64,000 nucleotides of DNA from an uncultured Pseudomonadota bacterium (GTDB taxonomy: Bacteria > Myxococcota_A > UBA796 > SXON01): positions 47,167 to 111,166 of the forward strand of contig CAIUMM010000031.1 of assembly GCA_903900265.1 (NCBI GenBank), given 5' to 3'. The notes beneath the pieces are model-generated. The model saw nothing but the letters and a program-made list of their open reading frames with translations. It was not told where the DNA came from and ran no database searches. Within the stretch, counting starts at the first letter, position 1; the number at the start of each line of letters is the position of its first letter. Position numbers and translations under genes: made by a program. Shown here piece after piece: positions 25,068-35,558 of this stretch.

Positions 25068-26288
25068 TTACAGGTAAACGTGAACTTGGGCCAAGGCCAT
25101 GGGCTGCGCCGCACCACCGGGGGTGCAGTACAGGGCCCCATACATCCCATCGACTCGAAGATCGACCTTCGGGGCGAGGAACCATTGCGCCGCGCCCCAA
25201 CCGGTGCCGACCGCTGCGAGACTGTCGGACCAATCGTTGTCGCAGTACTCGCCACCCGCCTTCAAGTGCAACCCCTGCACCGGCTCTACGTCAACCTCCA
25301 GCTCGGCCACGCCGCCAAACGCCGTGGTGCCGCCTACATCAGACGTAGGACGGTTCATCGTCGCGTCGGCCTCGCCCATGATCGCGAAGTGCGCCACCGG
25401 AGAGTACCTTCCGAACACCCCGTGCGCCTGACGCAAGGACGGCGCGGAGGTGTCTACATCCAGCGCGGCGTAGCGGATCTGGCTCGAAAGGCCGAGCTCA
25501 ATGCGGTTCTTCGGCGCCCATGCGAGGAAGCCGGCGTATCCGCGCTCGCGGAACGAGTCCGGCGACACCTGCAGATTCCCTGCGATGCCCATGATCTCCG
25601 CCCGAATCTTGCGACTGCCGTAGTTGAACGAGAGTCCAAGCTGCTGGTCGTCGTTGGTGGTCGTGCGCGTGGCGCTGCGAGTGTAGAGCACGTGCTGCTC
25701 GGACCGTATCCCGAAGGGCAGAGACATCCGCCCGGCGCGAATCATCACGCCCTTCGTGGGGGTGATCCCCGCCCAGTACTCTCGAGAGACGAGGTTGAAG
25801 CCATCCGGATTCTGGGTGAGCCACGCCCCCTCCCCGCCGTCGCTGACCGCGCCGACGGAGCCGTACAGCGTAAACAGCTCGGTCTGCAAGCCCGCGCGCA
25901 GATCGGCTTGCATCAAGATCCAGCGAAAATTGCCGGGCTCAGGGATCACCAAGCCGCGCGCGTCGACCTGGCCGAAAAACTGGGTCTTGGCCGCCTCCGC
26001 GCCGGGCTGGCGGTCTGCATCGGCCTTGTCGAAAATGCCGAACATGAAGTCGGCCGCACGCCCCGGAGCGCTCTCTGCGTCCGCCTTGCCGTAGTGGCTG
26101 CGCAGCAGGATCTCGGCCTGTGCGCGCCCATAGTCGGTCATGGCGCTGCCGCCGGAAGGATCAATGTGACACTGGGCGCACGCGGTGTAGCCATGCTCCA
26201 CCATCCACGGGTACGCAGCCGCTGGAGCGGCGCGGAAGGAGAGCACCGCGACCACGAGGAGGCCAACCGCACGGACCAGAGGGCGCAT
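25068..26288 (-). CDS. Outer-membrane barrel protein with N-terminal heme c motif
   Basis: A 406-residue protein with a signal peptide (MRPLVRAVGLLVVAVLSFRA, cleavage after AAA near 25). It carries one CxxCH at residues 37-41 (CAQCH, followed by IDPSGGSAMTDYGRAQ). The remainder is rich in alternating beta-strand patterns with aromatic ends (FFGQVDARGLVIP, LQTELFTLYGSVGAV, PMALAQVHVYL), as in porins of electron-conduit systems. ATG 26288 is used, 4 nt after the yceI stop; the upstream open frame lies inside yceI. The combination of heme motif plus barrel in one chain suggests electron transfer across the outer membrane, which is inference. Confidence 0.72.
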   Translation of the reverse strand: MRPLVRAVGLLVVAVLSFRAAPAAAYPWMVEHGYTACAQCHIDPSGGSAMTDYGRAQAEILLRSHYGKADAESAPGRAADFMFGIFDKADADRQPGAEAAKTQFFGQVDARGLVIPEPGNFRWILMQADLRAGLQTELFTLYGSVGAVSDGGEGAWLTQNPDGFNLVSREYWAGITPTKGVMIRAGRMSLPFGIRSEQHVLYTRSATRTTTNDDQQLGLSFNYGSRKIRAEIMGIAGNLQVSPDSFRERGYAGFLAWAPKNRIELGLSSQIRYAALDVDTSAPSLRQAHGVFGRYSPVAHFAIMGEADATMNRPTSDVGGTTAFGGVAELEVDVEPVQGLHLKAGGEYCDNDWSDSLAAVGTGWGAAQWFLAPKVDLRVDGMYGALYCTPGGAAQPMALAQVHVYL

Positions 26289-26292
26289 CGGT

Positions 26293-26859
26293 TTAGCCTG
26301 CGCTGGCGAGATCGAGGGTGACTTCGGCGTGCATCGCCGGCGCGACGGTGATGCCAAGGTACGAGGGCACGCTGATGCCGTGCTGGCTGATGTCGAAGGG
26401 GAAGCTCGCGGTCACGTGGTAGCCCGTCTTGGACTTCTTGGCCGTGTAGGTGACCTGAGTGGTGTTGGTCACGCCGTGGATCGTGAAGGTCCCGGCCGCC
26501 GTACCCTTCGCAGCCTCGCCCACGTTCACAGGCCAAGGGATGTCTGCCTTCTTGATCGACAACACCGCGTTCGGGAACTTGGCGACTTCAACGAACTCAT
26601 CGTTCATGTGGTCGTCCCGCAGGCCGATCCCGGTAGACACCGTCGACATCGGCACGGTGAAGGTGATGGTCGTGCCGTCGTCGGCCACCTGCATGGTGTT
26701 CGTGACGCCTTCGATGTCCAAAAATCCAGGCGATCCTTGGGCAAAAAACGAGAGCTTAGGCGCCCCGGAGAGCGTCATTCCCGCCCATGCCGGCGTCGAG
26801 AGCGTCAAGCCGGTGAGAAGGACCAGCGAGGCAAGAACTGAGAACGACAGGGAACGCAT
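26293..26859 (-). CDS. YceI-family periplasmic lipocalin-like protein
   Basis: YceI proteins are periplasmic beta-barrels that bind polyisoprenoids or quinone-like lipids. The 188-residue protein has a signal peptide ending TPAWA. Family patterns are KLSFFAQGSPGFLDIEGVTN, GIGLRDDHMNDEFVEVAKFP, and the second half IHGVTNTTQVTYTAKKSKTG. ATG 26859 is chosen because GGAG lies 6 nt upstream. It is the first gene of a three-gene run with two heme-motif proteins, which hints that its lipid ligand could be a quinone or other redox lipid. Confidence 0.85.
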   Translation of the reverse strand: MRSLSFSVLASLVLLTGLTLSTPAWAGMTLSGAPKLSFFAQGSPGFLDIEGVTNTMQVADDGTTITFTVPMSTVSTGIGLRDDHMNDEFVEVAKFPNAVLSIKKADIPWPVNVGEAAKGTAAGTFTIHGVTNTTQVTYTAKKSKTGYHVTASFPFDISQHGISVPSYLGITVAPAMHAEVTLDLASAG

Positions 26860-26982
26860 GTGAACTCCGGGGAAAGACCGAGCTACCAAGGCAGCCAGCG
26901 CGGGAGGAAGAGAGCCGACCGCGCTGCTACCACACTCATAACCACGCACAGCCGCAAAACAGTCCGTCAGTCGACGCGGCGT

Positions 26983-28605
26983 TCAGCCAATGCCAAAACG
27001 TTTCAACTTGTAGAGCAGCGAGGAGCGCGGGATGCCGAGGTCCTTCGCAGCCGCGGAGCGGTTCTGGGCGTTGCGCAGCAGCGCGCTCTCGATCAGCGTG
27101 CGCTCGGCGTCCACCAGCGATGCGAGCGGCCCCTCCGCCACCACGCGAGGGCGAGGCCCTCCCGACCGCGGCGTGTCCAGAGGGTTGAACATCAGGCTAT
27201 CCAACTGTACAATCGGCCCGCTCAACACGAAAGCCCGGGTCAGAACATTGCGCAGCTCGCGCGCATTGCCGGGCCAGTCGTGCGCGCACAGCGCCTCCAT
27301 CGCGTCGGGCTCGATGCGCATACCGCTCTGGATGTGCCGGGCGATGGCGTGGGCGATGACCGGGATGTCGTCCCGACGTTCCCGCAACGACGGGAGCCGC
27401 ACCGCGAGCACCGCGAGGCGGAAGTACAGATCGCTGCGGAACTTGCCGCGTTGGGAGTCGGCGTTGAGGTCCCGGTTGGTGGCCGCGACCACCCGCACGT
27501 CCGGGAACGACGTGTCGGCGCCACCGACGCGGCGCACCTCGCCGGTCTCCAGCACCCGCAGCAGCTTGGCCTGCGCGTCTTCGGGCAGCTCCCCCATCTC
27601 GTCGAGGAAGATCGTGCCCCCATCGGCGCGGTGAAAGGCGCCGTCGCGCCGCTCAGCCGCTCCCGTGAACGCGCCTTTTTCGTGCCCGAACAGCTCCGAT
27701 TCAAACAAGTTCTGCGCGATCGCGCCACAGTTCAGCGCGACGAAGGGCTTACTCGCGCGGGGGCTGGCCTCGTGGATGGCGCGCGCCGCGAGCTCTTTTC
27801 CCGTGCCGGACTCGCCCAGCAGCAGCACCGGCGCGTGATGCGCAGCGATGCGCCGCAGGATCCCAAACACGCGGCGCATCGCCTCGGTGGATCCGACCAT
27901 GTCCCCGAAGTGATCCGCGACCGGTTGCTCAATCCGCTCGTCCCAGTGGACCACGAACTCAGTATTTCCAATGCGGACTTCCTCGCCGGCGTAGAGTGGG
28001 AACACGTCGCGCACGCGCACGCCCCCGACGAAGGCCGCGCCAGCGCCGGGCTCCACCAACGTGCGCCCGTGCAAAAGCCGAATACGCACGTGATCTTTGA
28101 GCAGCGCAGGGTCACGCAACGGTACCTTGGACCCATGGCTGCCCACCGACAGCTTTCCGCCCCGCAATCGGACGCGCTCCCCCTCCGCGGGCCCACGCGT
28201 CACCGTCAAGAACGCCTCTTGGACCGCGAGCTCGGAATCGGCCGCGACCAGCTCTTCGTCGCGGCGCTCCGGCTGCGCCGCCTCGGTCGGTGACGCCCCG
28301 GCGCTGTCCTTCAGATCGCACACCGCGACAAACGGGCCGATGCCAAGACGGTCGCCGTCCTGCAAGCGGCTCCGCGCCACCCGCACGCCGTTCAACAACG
28401 TGCCGTTCGACGAGCGATCCATCATCATGTACTGCCCATCCAGCTGGTCAATCAGACAATGGGAGCGGCTGACCGCCTCATTGGGCAGCACCACATCGCA
28501 ATCGTCGACCCGACCGATCCGGGTGCGCGTCTGACGCAAACGCGTGATGAACAAGGGCGCCTCGGGAGGGAGCGCTCCACCTTTGTAGAATAGCAGACGA
28601 GCCAT
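26983..28605 (-). CDS. Sigma-54-dependent activator with two FHA domains
   Basis: A 540-residue enhancer-binding protein. The N-terminal FHA domain (about 25-100) has [20 protein letters not shown] then SHCLID and [10 protein letters not shown] second, more divergent FHA-like domain lies about 130-220. The AAA+ domain (about 235-465) has Walker [17 protein letters not shown], the sigma-54 contact loop GAFTGA, Walker [15 protein letters not shown] and the Arg-finger region. The C-terminal Fis-type helix-turn-helix ends [23 protein letters not shown] domains bind phosphothreonine, so control by a Ser/Thr kinase is expected. The neighbouring YceI/heme operon, starting 123 nt downstream on the same strand, is a possible target, though no clear -24/-12 promoter was found there. 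Confidence 0.93.
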   Translation of the reverse strand: MARLLFYKGGALPPEAPLFITRLRQTRTRIGRVDDCDVVLPNEAVSRSHCLIDQLDGQYMMMDRSSNGTLLNGVRVARSRLQDGDRLGIGPFVAVCDLKDSAGASPTEAAQPERRDEELVAADSELAVQEAFLTVTRGPAEGERVRLRGGKLSVGSHGSKVPLRDPALLKDHVRIRLLHGRTLVEPGAGAAFVGGVRVRDVFPLYAGEEVRIGNTEFVVHWDERIEQPVADHFGDMVGSTEAMRRVFGILRRIAAHHAPVLLLGESGTGKELAARAIHEASPRASKPFVALNCGAIAQNLFESELFGHEKGAFTGAAERRDGAFHRADGGTIFLDEMGELPEDAQAKLLRVLETGEVRRVGGADTSFPDVRVVAATNRDLNADSQRGKFRSDLYFRLAVLAVRLPSLRERRDDIPVIAHAIARHIQSGMRIEPDAMEALCAHDWPGNARELRNVLTRAFVLSGPIVQLDSLMFNPLDTPRSGGPRPRVVAEGPLASLVDAERTLIESALLRNAQNRSAAAKDLGIPRSSLLYKLKRFGIG

Positions 28606-28637
28606 TATTTCCTGCTATTGCCGCCTTCCCCCGCAGG

Positions 28638-29195
28638 CTACTCGGCGTTCCAGCCCAAGCGCCATCGAACCACCGCGGCGCCGGGATCAAGCTCCGACAA
28701 AATGCCGCTCATGCTCGCTACGCCGACCGCACCGTGGCGCCTGCACGCCGACGCGCGCTCCACGCTGATCCCGCCCAGCGCGACGGCGCCCGTTCCCGCC
28801 AACACCTCGGGCCCCAGCGGCCGGCGCTGATCCATCGGCTTCGAAAACGGCGCCCAGATCGGCGACAAAAACGCCCAGGCACAACCTGCCTGCCGCGCGC
28901 GCTGCACCTCTGCCACCGAATGGCAGCTCTGTCCGACGTCGCCGGCGCTCGCCAGCCATTCCGCCGGCTCCGCCGCCGCTGAAAGATGAACGGCTACGCC
29001 GGTTTCCCGACGCATCGCGGCTGCGCCCTCCATACGGCCATGCAACACCACCCGGCCGGGAAAATCCGCGATCAGCGCCCCCAATCCAGCGGGTATGTGC
29101 GGCTCACGCACCAACAGCCGATCGAGGCCAGCCTCCAGCGCCGCTCGACCTCGAAAAATCAAGTCCGGCTGACCGGCGCTGATCGCCCAGATCAC
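28638..29195 (-). CDS. ThiE/TenI-like thiamine phosphate synthase-family protein
   Basis: A 185-residue TIM-barrel protein of the ThiE/TenI family. It starts at GTG 29195, 4 nt after thiG. Visible features are RLLVREPHIPAGLGALIADF, GVAVHLSAAAEP, the G-x-S motif in DVGQSCHSVAEVQRARQAGC, and the phosphate-binding VALGGISVERASACRRHGAV. It is shorter than ThiE (about 210 aa), and the pyrimidine-binding Q-x-R-x-K motif (usually QLRDK) reads LLVREP. It could therefore be TenI-like (thiazole tautomerase) rather than a coupling enzyme. Confidence 0.72.
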   Translation of the reverse strand: MIWAISAGQPDLIFRGRAALEAGLDRLLVREPHIPAGLGALIADFPGRVVLHGRMEGAAAMRRETGVAVHLSAAAEPAEWLASAGDVGQSCHSVAEVQRARQAGCAWAFLSPIWAPFSKPMDQRRPLGPEVLAGTGAVALGGISVERASACRRHGAVGVASMSGILSELDPGAAVVRWRLGWNAE

Positions 29196-29199
29196 GCGG

Positions 29200-29982
29200 T
29201 CAGGACCGAATCAGCCCATCAATGGGGCTCGACGCCGTGGCGTACAGCTTGCGCGGGATACGACCTGCATGACGAGCCAGAAAGCCAGCTTCTACGCCAA
29301 GACGCATCGCCTTTGCCATCGCGACCGGGTCTTTCGCACCGGCGACGGCGGTGTTCAGCAGCACCGCGTCCGCGCCAAGCTCCATCGCGAACGCGACGTC
29401 GCTTGCGGTTCCAACGCCGGCGTCGACGATCACCGGCACCCGCGCCTGTTCGATGATGATCGCGAGGTTGGTGGGGTTGCGGATGCCCAAGCCCGAGCCG
29501 ATCGGCGCGGCGAGCGGCATCACCGCCGCGCAGCCAATGTCGGCGAGGCGCTTGCACAACACCGGGTCATCGCTGACATACGGCAACACGATGAACCCGT
29601 CGCGCACCAGCTCGCGCGCCGCTTCGAGCGTGCCCTCCGCGTCCGGAAACAGCGTGTCCGGGTCCCCAATGACCTCGAGCTTGAGCCACGGCGTGCCGAG
29701 CAGCTCCCGCGCCAACCGCGCGGTGAGCACGGCGTCCTCAGCGGTGTAGCAGCCCGCGGTGTTGGGGAGCAGCTGCACCTTCGTGGTGTCGATAAAATCG
29801 AGGATGTTCTGGCTCTCGGGTCCGCCTGAACGCTCCGCCGCCAAGTTGACGCGCCGGATCGCGAGCGTGACCATCTCGGTCGCGCCCGCCTCGTGGCACG
29901 CCCGCATGGTCGCAAAGTCAGGGTACTTGCCGGTCCCAAGGATGAGACGGGAGCCAAAGGTGCGGTCAGCGATGGTGAGCAT
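29200..29982 (-). CDS. thiG: Thiazole synthase ThiG
   Basis: Makes the thiazole phosphate moiety of thiamine from deoxyxylulose phosphate, dehydroglycine and ThiS thiocarboxylate in the cytoplasm. The sequence is highly characteristic: [55 protein letters not shown], the catalytic Lys in [11 protein letters not shown], and [20 protein letters not shown]. The length (260 aa) is normal. thiS, thiO and thiH are not adjacent; only a ThiE/TenI-like gene follows. Confidence 0.96.
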   Translation of the reverse strand: MLTIADRTFGSRLILGTGKYPDFATMRACHEAGATEMVTLAIRRVNLAAERSGGPESQNILDFIDTTKVQLLPNTAGCYTAEDAVLTARLARELLGTPWLKLEVIGDPDTLFPDAEGTLEAARELVRDGFIVLPYVSDDPVLCKRLADIGCAAVMPLAAPIGSGLGIRNPTNLAIIIEQARVPVIVDAGVGTASDVAFAMELGADAVLLNTAVAGAKDPVAMAKAMRLGVEAGFLARHAGRIPRKLYATASSPIDGLIRS

Positions 29983-30030
29983 CGGCGTGGTCTAACCGCC
30001 TCCGCGCTCCCCATCGCACCCTTCCCTCAG

Positions 30031-33000
30031 CTATGCGCGACGGCGACGCCCGCCGAGCCAACCACCGACGACAAGCCCGAGGCCGATGATGCTCATCGGA
30101 TCGACGCCGGCGCTGTTCACGCCCGCCACCGAGCACGAGCATCCACCGCCGCCCTGATAGGCACCGGAAGTGTCCAACGTACCGGTGTCCCCGGTGTCCG
30201 CGGGCTCTTCGTCCGCGTCCACCCAAGCCCCGATGCCGTCGCCATCGTTGTCGACCTCGCCCTCGTCGATGTCGAGCAAGCCGTCGCCGTCGCTGTCGTC
30301 GTCCAGACGATTCGGGACGCCGTCGCCGTCGACATCCGTGTCGGCGACGCCGTCGCCGTCGATGTCTACGGTGTCTTCGGTGGTGTCGGAGATACCGTCG
30401 TCGTCGGAGTCGAGGTCAAGGTAGTCGGGCGTGCCGTCCCCGTCGGTGTCGGGGATCTCGGCGGCCGGATCGGTGTAGTCGTAGGCGCCGATCTCGACGC
30501 TGGTGTCGATGCCATCGGCGTCGTCGTCGGTGTCGTCCCAGTCTGCAGATCCGTCGCCGTCGGTGTCACGCGGGGCGGTGAGATCGTCGCCCACCTCGTC
30601 GCCGTCGGTCACGCCGTCGCCATCGGTGTCGGCGTTGAGCGGATCGGAGCCGATGACGTCTTCGTCGTCGTCGGCGATGCCGTCCCCGTCGCTGTCCAAG
30701 CCGGCGCAGCAGTCCGGATCGACGTAGTCGAGGATGCCGTCGGCGTCCTCATCCCGCTCGCCCTCCGACAAGTCAACCTCGCCGTCGTCATCCGAGTCCA
30801 GATCGAGGCAGTTGGGGATGCCGTCGCCATCGGCGTCGGGATCGGCTTCGCCGTCGTTGTTGGCGTCGACCGTCAGCTCGCTGATGGTGAGGATGCCGTC
30901 CGCGTCGTCGTCGTTGTCATCCGCGTCGATGCGACCGTCCCCGTCGGTGTCGATCATGCCTTCGGACTCGTCCGGGCGGCTGTCGGCGTCGGAGTCGAGG
31001 TCACGATGATCAGGCACGCCGTCGCTGTCGACGTCTTCGATGGTGCTCTCATCGGCGGGGTCGTAGCCTGCGCCGATCTCGTCGGCGGTCAGGATGCCGT
31101 CGTCATCATCGTCGACGTCGTTCCAATCGCCGTTGCCATCGCCGTCGGTGTCGATCGGCGCGGCGACATCTGCCCCCACCTCGTACCCATCCAGCAGCCC
31201 GTCGCCGTCGGTGTCGGGGTTGGTGGGATCAGAGCCGATGACCGCCTCTTCAAGGTCAGTCAGGCCGTCTGCGTCGGTGTCGAGGCTCAAGCAGCAATCG
31301 GCATCCACGAAGTCATCGATGCCGTCCGCGTCGACGTCCGCCGTGCCTTCGAACGCGTCGGAGAGGGTGTCGGCGTCGCTGTCCAGATCGAGGGAGTTCG
31401 GCGTGCCGTCCCCATCGACGTCGGTGTCGTACGTGCCGTCGCCGTCGATGTCCTCGGTGCTCTCCACCGAAGTCGGGATACCGTCGTCGTCGTCGTCGGC
31501 ATCTTCCGCGTCCTGCAGGCCGTCACCATCGCTGTCGACGATGCCTTCGTCGGTGTCGAGCAGGCCGTCGTCATCCGAGTCGGCGTCGAGGTGGTCCGAA
31601 ACGCCGTCGCCGTCCACATCGTCGGGCTCGGCCAGCGGATCGGCGGCGTCGTAGCCGTAGCCGATCTCGTCGGCCGTCAGCAGACCGTCGTTGTCATCGT
31701 CGATGTCGTCCCAATCTTCCGAGCCGTCGCCGTCGCTGTCTACCGGCGCGGTGACGTCCGGGCCGACCTCGTAGCCGTCATACAACCCGTCGCCGTCGGT
31801 GTCCGGATTGGTGGGGTCCGAGCCGATGGCGTCTTCTTCGAGGTCGGTCAAGCCGTCCAGGTCGCCGTCGTAGGTCTCGTCTACGCCGTTGCAGTCGTTG
31901 TCGATGCCATCGAACAGCTCGGGCGCGCCCGGATACACCGTGGCGTCCGTGTCATCGCAGTCGTCCCCGCCGTACACGTCCGACTGGTAGCCATCGCCGT
32001 CCTGATCGTAGTCGTCGTTGCCGGCGCAGTCGCTGTCGAGCCCGTCGTACCACGCGTCCGCGGCGCCAGGGTGCGTGCTGGCGACCGCGTCATCGCAGTC
32101 GTCCCCGCCGTAGGCGTCTGAGACGTAGCCGTCCCCGTCTTTGTCGTAGTCGTCGTTGCCGGCGCAGTCGCTGTCCACCCCGTCGTACCACGCGTCCGCG
32201 GCGCCAGGGTAGGTGCTCGCGACCGCGTCATCGCAGTCGTCCCCGCCGTAGGCGTCGGAGACGTGGCCGTCCCCGTCTTTGTCGTAGTCGTCGTTGCCCG
32301 CACAGTCGCTGTCGACGCCGTCATACCAAGCGTCCGCCGCGCCGGGATGAATGCTGGCGTTGGTGTCATCACAGTCGTCCCCGCCGTAGACGCCGGAGAC
32401 GTAGCCATCGCCGTCCTTATCGTAGTCATCGTTGCCAACGCAGTCGCTGTCGACGCCGTCGTACCACGCGTCCGCCGCGCCAGGGTGGATGTTCAAGTCG
32501 GTGTCGTTGCAGTCGTCCCCGCCGTACGCATCCGAGTCGTAGCCATCGAAGTCCGCGTCGTAGTCATCGTTGCCAACGCAGTCGCTGTCGATGCCGTCGT
32601 ACCACGCGTCTACCGCCTCGGGGTAGATGCTCGCATCGGTGTCGTCACAGTCGTCGCCGCCGTAGGCGTCGGACACGAAGCCGTCCCCATCGGCGTCGTA
32701 GTCGTCATCGCCCGCGCAGTCGCTGTCGATCCCGTCGTACCACGTCTCCGGCGCGCCGCTGTAGATCGAAGCGTCCAGCGGGTCACAGTCCGAAGCGCCG
32801 GTCACGCCGTCCCCGTCGATGTCGTAGAGCTGGCTCACCGCCGTGCCTGCGCCGCCGTCCGAAGCGTTGCCGGGGCCGCTGCCGCCCGCGACGCTCGTCG
32901 AGCACGCCGACGTCAGCGTGTTCCAGAACTGCTTGACGCGCCCGCCGCCGCCGCCGCCGCCGTTGTCGTCGGCATCCCCGCCGGCGCCGCCGTACGCGTA

Positions 33001-33654
33001 GATCGTCCCGGTGCAGTTGAGGCGCGCCGCCTGCAACAATACGCCGCCGCCTGCACCACCACCCGCCGCGTCATTGCTATAGGTAGCACCTGCCGAACCG
33101 TAGGCCTGAATGGAGCCTGCGATGGTGATCGTCTCCGCCTTCAACGAGATGTAGCCACCGCCATCGCCGCCGTAGCCACCGCTGTCTGCGTCGGCCGCCC
33201 CGGCCGCGCCGCCCGCCGAGCCCATCGCGATGTCCACGCCGGTGCTGGTCCCGTACGCCGAGCCGCCCGTGCCGTCGACCGTGCTGTTGTTGTCCCGAAC
33301 GCCGTACCCGCCGGCGCCACCGTACGCGCCGCCGCCGCCAGAGTCCTGGTAGGACGACCCGCCCCTTCCGGGTCCCGTGCCTTCGCCATTTCCGTTCAGA
33401 ACGCCGCGGTAGCCCGCGCCATTCGCGCGGATCGACGAGGTCGCGTCCACCGAGATGGTCGTCGCGCGCAGCGTCAGCGTCCCGGTAGTGCCCGTCCCGT
33501 TGTAGTCCGTCACGGCGAGCACGCCGCCGTTCTTGACGGTCACCGTGCCGTAGGTCAACGACCCGTCGATCGTGGTCGTGGTGCCGTCCACGGTGAGGTC
33601 GGCCGCCAAAGCCCTACTGGTAAGACCCGCCAGAATCAGCAGTGAAAGGGACAT
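30031..33654 (-). CDS. Giant surface calcium-binding protein with MopE-type and TSP3 repeats and sorting tail
   Basis: A 1207-residue secreted protein. It has a signal peptide ([17 protein letters not shown]) and a Gly-rich region (about 100-270, many GGAGG runs). Seven tandem 46-residue units follow (about 275-590) of the type [20 protein letters not shown] then [16 protein letters not shown], the MopE metal-binding pattern. A long stretch of thrombospondin type-3-like DxDxDGxxD repeats follows (about 600-1165). The tail GGCSCS plus a hydrophobic helix and GGRRRRA resembles the MYXO-CTERM sorting signal. Asp is extremely frequent, so the protein should bind many calcium ions and stiffen outside the cell. 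It may be an adhesin or matrix protein. Confidence 0.88.
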   Translation of the reverse strand: MSLSLLILAGLTSRALAADLTVDGTTTTIDGSLTYGTVTVKNGGVLAVTDYNGTGTTGTLTLRATTISVDATSSIRANGAGYRGVLNGNGEGTGPGRGGSSYQDSGGGGAYGGAGGYGVRDNNSTVDGTGGSAYGTSTGVDIAMGSAGGAAGAADADSGGYGGDGGGYISLKAETITIAGSIQAYGSAGATYSNDAAGGGAGGGVLLQAARLNCTGTIYAYGGAGGDADDNGGGGGGGRVKQFWNTLTSACSTSVAGGSGPGNASDGGAGTAVSQLYDIDGDGVTGASDCDPLDASIYSGAPETWYDGIDSDCAGDDDYDADGDGFVSDAYGGDDCDDTDASIYPEAVDAWYDGIDSDCVGNDDYDADFDGYDSDAYGGDDCNDTDLNIHPGAADAWYDGVDSDCVGNDDYDKDGDGYVSGVYGGDDCDDTNASIHPGAADAWYDGVDSDCAGNDDYDKDGDGHVSDAYGGDDCDDAVASTYPGAADAWYDGVDSDCAGNDDYDKDGDGYVSDAYGGDDCDDAVASTHPGAADAWYDGLDSDCAGNDDYDQDGDGYQSDVYGGDDCDDTDATVYPGAPELFDGIDNDCNGVDETYDGDLDGLTDLEEDAIGSDPTNPDTDGDGLYDGYEVGPDVTAPVDSDGDGSEDWDDIDDDNDGLLTADEIGYGYDAADPLAEPDDVDGDGVSDHLDADSDDDGLLDTDEGIVDSDGDGLQDAEDADDDDDGIPTSVESTEDIDGDGTYDTDVDGDGTPNSLDLDSDADTLSDAFEGTADVDADGIDDFVDADCCLSLDTDADGLTDLEEAVIGSDPTNPDTDGDGLLDGYEVGADVAAPIDTDGDGNGDWNDVDDDDDGILTADEIGAGYDPADESTIEDVDSDGVPDHRDLDSDADSRPDESEGMIDTDGDGRIDADDNDDDADGILTISELTVDANNDGEADPDADGDGIPNCLDLDSDDDGEVDLSEGERDEDADGILDYVDPDCCAGLDSDGDGIADDDEDVIGSDPLNADTDGDGVTDGDEVGDDLTAPRDTDGDGSADWDDTDDDADGIDTSVEIGAYDYTDPAAEIPDTDGDGTPDYLDLDSDDDGISDTTEDTVDIDGDGVADTDVDGDGVPNRLDDDSDGDGLLDIDEGEVDNDGDGIGAWVDADEEPADTGDTGTLDTSGAYQGGGGCSCSVAGVNSAGVDPMSIIGLGLVVGGWLGGRRRRA
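31870..32835 (-). repeat. Seven tandem 138-bp coding repeats
   Basis: Period of 138 bp (46 codons) within the giant surface protein. Copies 4-6 (counted from the N-terminus) are nearly identical at the DNA level; for instance, the CCACGCGTCCGCGGCGCCAG block recurs 138 bp apart near 32050 and 32188. Outer copies are more diverged, which points to recent expansion of the middle. Confidence 0.85.
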
Positions 33655-33705
33655 GGAAGCTCCGGAAGTAAGGGGAATACCGACAAACGAGAGAGAAGGC
33701 CGCGC

Positions 33706-35433
33706 TCAGCGCTGCTGCGGGAGCGGCTTCGAAGGATCCGCCTGCGCTTTGATCACAAATTCCACGCGGCGGTTGTTGCCCTTGCCCTCGGTGGTCGCGT
33801 TGGTGTCGATCGGCACGGTCTCGCCGTAGCCAACCGCGGTCAACCGATCCGCCGCGACCTTGCCAACGGTGACGAGGTATTTGACCACGGCCTCGGCGCG
33901 GCCCTGGGAGAGCTTGAGGTTGCCGGAGTCCGAGCCATCGGTGTCGGTGTGGCCCGCGACTTCGATCCGCGTCAGATCGAGGTTGTCGTTCAGGGTCTTG
34001 GCGACGAGATCCAACAGCGGGAAGGACTGCTTTTTGATCGTCGTCTTGTTGGTGTCGAAGAACACCTTGTCGAGGATCTCCAGCTTCCCGGAGGTGACGA
34101 TCACCTTCTTCGGGCACCCGTCGGAGCGCGCCGGGTCCTCACGGGGGTCCCGCGGGACGTCCGGGCACTGGTCGCGGTTGTCGGGCACCAGATCGGAGTC
34201 CCGGTCCGGGCACCCTCCCGAAGCGGCGGGGCCAGCCTCGTCGGGGCACTGGTCTTTGACGTCGACGATGGTGTCATGGTCCCGATCCGGGCACCCGTCG
34301 GTCGCGACGTCCCCCGCCTCCATCGGGCACTGGTCTTTGGAATCCGGGATGCCGTCTTTGTCGTCGTCCAGATCGGGGCAGCCGTCGCTGTCTTCGAAGC
34401 CGTCTACGTCTTCGGCGTCATTGCGACAGGCGTCTTTCTCGTCCGCGATGCCGTCGGCGTCGTTGTCGAGATCCGGGCAACCGTTCTCGTCTTCAAACTG
34501 ATCATGGTCTTCGGCGAGGTCGATGCACTGGTCCACATCATCGAGGATGCCGTCGGCGTCGGAGTCTTTGATCGGCGCCACGCCCGGCGCGTGGTATCCA
34601 ACGCCGAGGATGACTCGGACGTCGGGCGCGCCTACGCCGGCAACGAGGCCGGTGCCGAGACCGAGGGTGCCCACCAGACCAGAGCCCGTGCCATAGGTGC
34701 CGTAAATGTGGCCCTCGATCGGGTTCTTATTGTAGGGCCCTACCCCGCCGGCGATGCCGATGATCCCGTCTAGCTCGGCTCCGACGGCGACCGAATCCGC
34801 GACTCGGTAATTGGCCCCGAGGCCGCCGGTGAGCCCGGAGCCGAAGGTGAACTCCCCGAGGTCAGCGCCCTTGGAGGCGGAGATACCAAGGTTTGCGGCG
34901 ACCTCTAGCTTATCTACAGGCTTCACAGCCACCGAAGCGGCGACCCCACCGCTCACGCTCCCGGCGCCGGTGAACCGGGCGGACGAGCCCGTCGGCATCG
35001 ACAGCTGCGGCACCACCGCAACGCCGACCGGATGTTCGTTCAGATCCAGCACCCGAACGACGCCGGCCACCTTGATGTCCCCCATGCCGAAGCCGTTGAA
35101 GTCCTGCCCGGGGCCGCCAACGTAGGGATAAAGCGGCACATCGAGGTCGAGACGCACCCACTTACCGACGGTGTAGCCGCCCATCAGGTGCGCCGCGAAC
35201 TGCGAACCGATGATGACCTCACGCGAGTCATCCCCGAACACCTGCACCACCGGATTGTGGGCATAAACGAGCATCAACCCGCCATAGGCGTCGTTCGACT
35301 CGCCGATGGTCGGAGAGATCACCTGCAATCCACCCTGCTCGTCAAACGTAGAGCCGGTGGAGTCAAAGGTGTCGGCGTCGATCGCCAGAGCGCGGGGGGA
35401 AGCGAGCAAGAGCAGTAGGGAGAGCATGTACAT
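33706..35433 (-). CDS. OmpA-family outer-membrane protein with TSP3 calcium-binding repeats
   Basis: A 575-residue protein: signal peptide (LSLLLLLASPRALA), an N-terminal barrel-like domain (about 25-285, e.g. VGKWVRLDLDVPLYPYVGG), then six or so TSP3 repeats (about 288-440, such as DSDADGILDDVDQC and DKDGIPDSKDQCP). The C-terminus is an OmpA peptidoglycan-binding domain (about 450-570) with VFFDTNKTTIKKQSFPLLD, EVAGHTDTDGS, LSQGRAEAVVKYL and NNRRVEFVIK. It links outer membrane and cell wall. A second start, ATG 35427, is equally possible. It lies beside other calcium-repeat surface proteins. Confidence 0.9.
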   Translation of the reverse strand: MYMLSLLLLLASPRALAIDADTFDSTGSTFDEQGGLQVISPTIGESNDAYGGLMLVYAHNPVVQVFGDDSREVIIGSQFAAHLMGGYTVGKWVRLDLDVPLYPYVGGPGQDFNGFGMGDIKVAGVVRVLDLNEHPVGVAVVPQLSMPTGSSARFTGAGSVSGGVAASVAVKPVDKLEVAANLGISASKGADLGEFTFGSGLTGGLGANYRVADSVAVGAELDGIIGIAGGVGPYNKNPIEGHIYGTYGTGSGLVGTLGLGTGLVAGVGAPDVRVILGVGYHAPGVAPIKDSDADGILDDVDQCIDLAEDHDQFEDENGCPDLDNDADGIADEKDACRNDAEDVDGFEDSDGCPDLDDDKDGIPDSKDQCPMEAGDVATDGCPDRDHDTIVDVKDQCPDEAGPAASGGCPDRDSDLVPDNRDQCPDVPRDPREDPARSDGCPKKVIVTSGKLEILDKVFFDTNKTTIKKQSFPLLDLVAKTLNDNLDLTRIEVAGHTDTDGSDSGNLKLSQGRAEAVVKYLVTVGKVAADRLTAVGYGETVPIDTNATTEGKGNNRRVEFVIKAQADPSKPLPQQR

Positions 35434-35558
35434 CTCGGGGATTTGGAGGCTGAACGTGACAAAATGTCACATTCACCGCCCGTAGACCCCGAAGCTACTC
35501 ACCGTTCTCCGCCTCGGCTACTCAAAATCCCCGAAACGCGAGGCAGAGCCCCCGCGCA

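Noticed and set aside
29893..32121. Long plus-strand open frame (742 codons), very rich in Val
   Set aside because: It is the antisense shadow of the Asp-rich repeat protein: GAC codons read backwards as GTC. No start context or domain.
31870..32835. Regular repeats considered as a CRISPR array
   Set aside because: The period is 138 bp, the whole unit repeats without unique spacers, and it encodes MopE-type protein repeats.
32263..33645. Plus-strand open frame of 460 codons
   Set aside because: Antisense to the repeat and Gly-rich parts of the same surface protein; Val/Ala/Arg-biased with no recognisable family.
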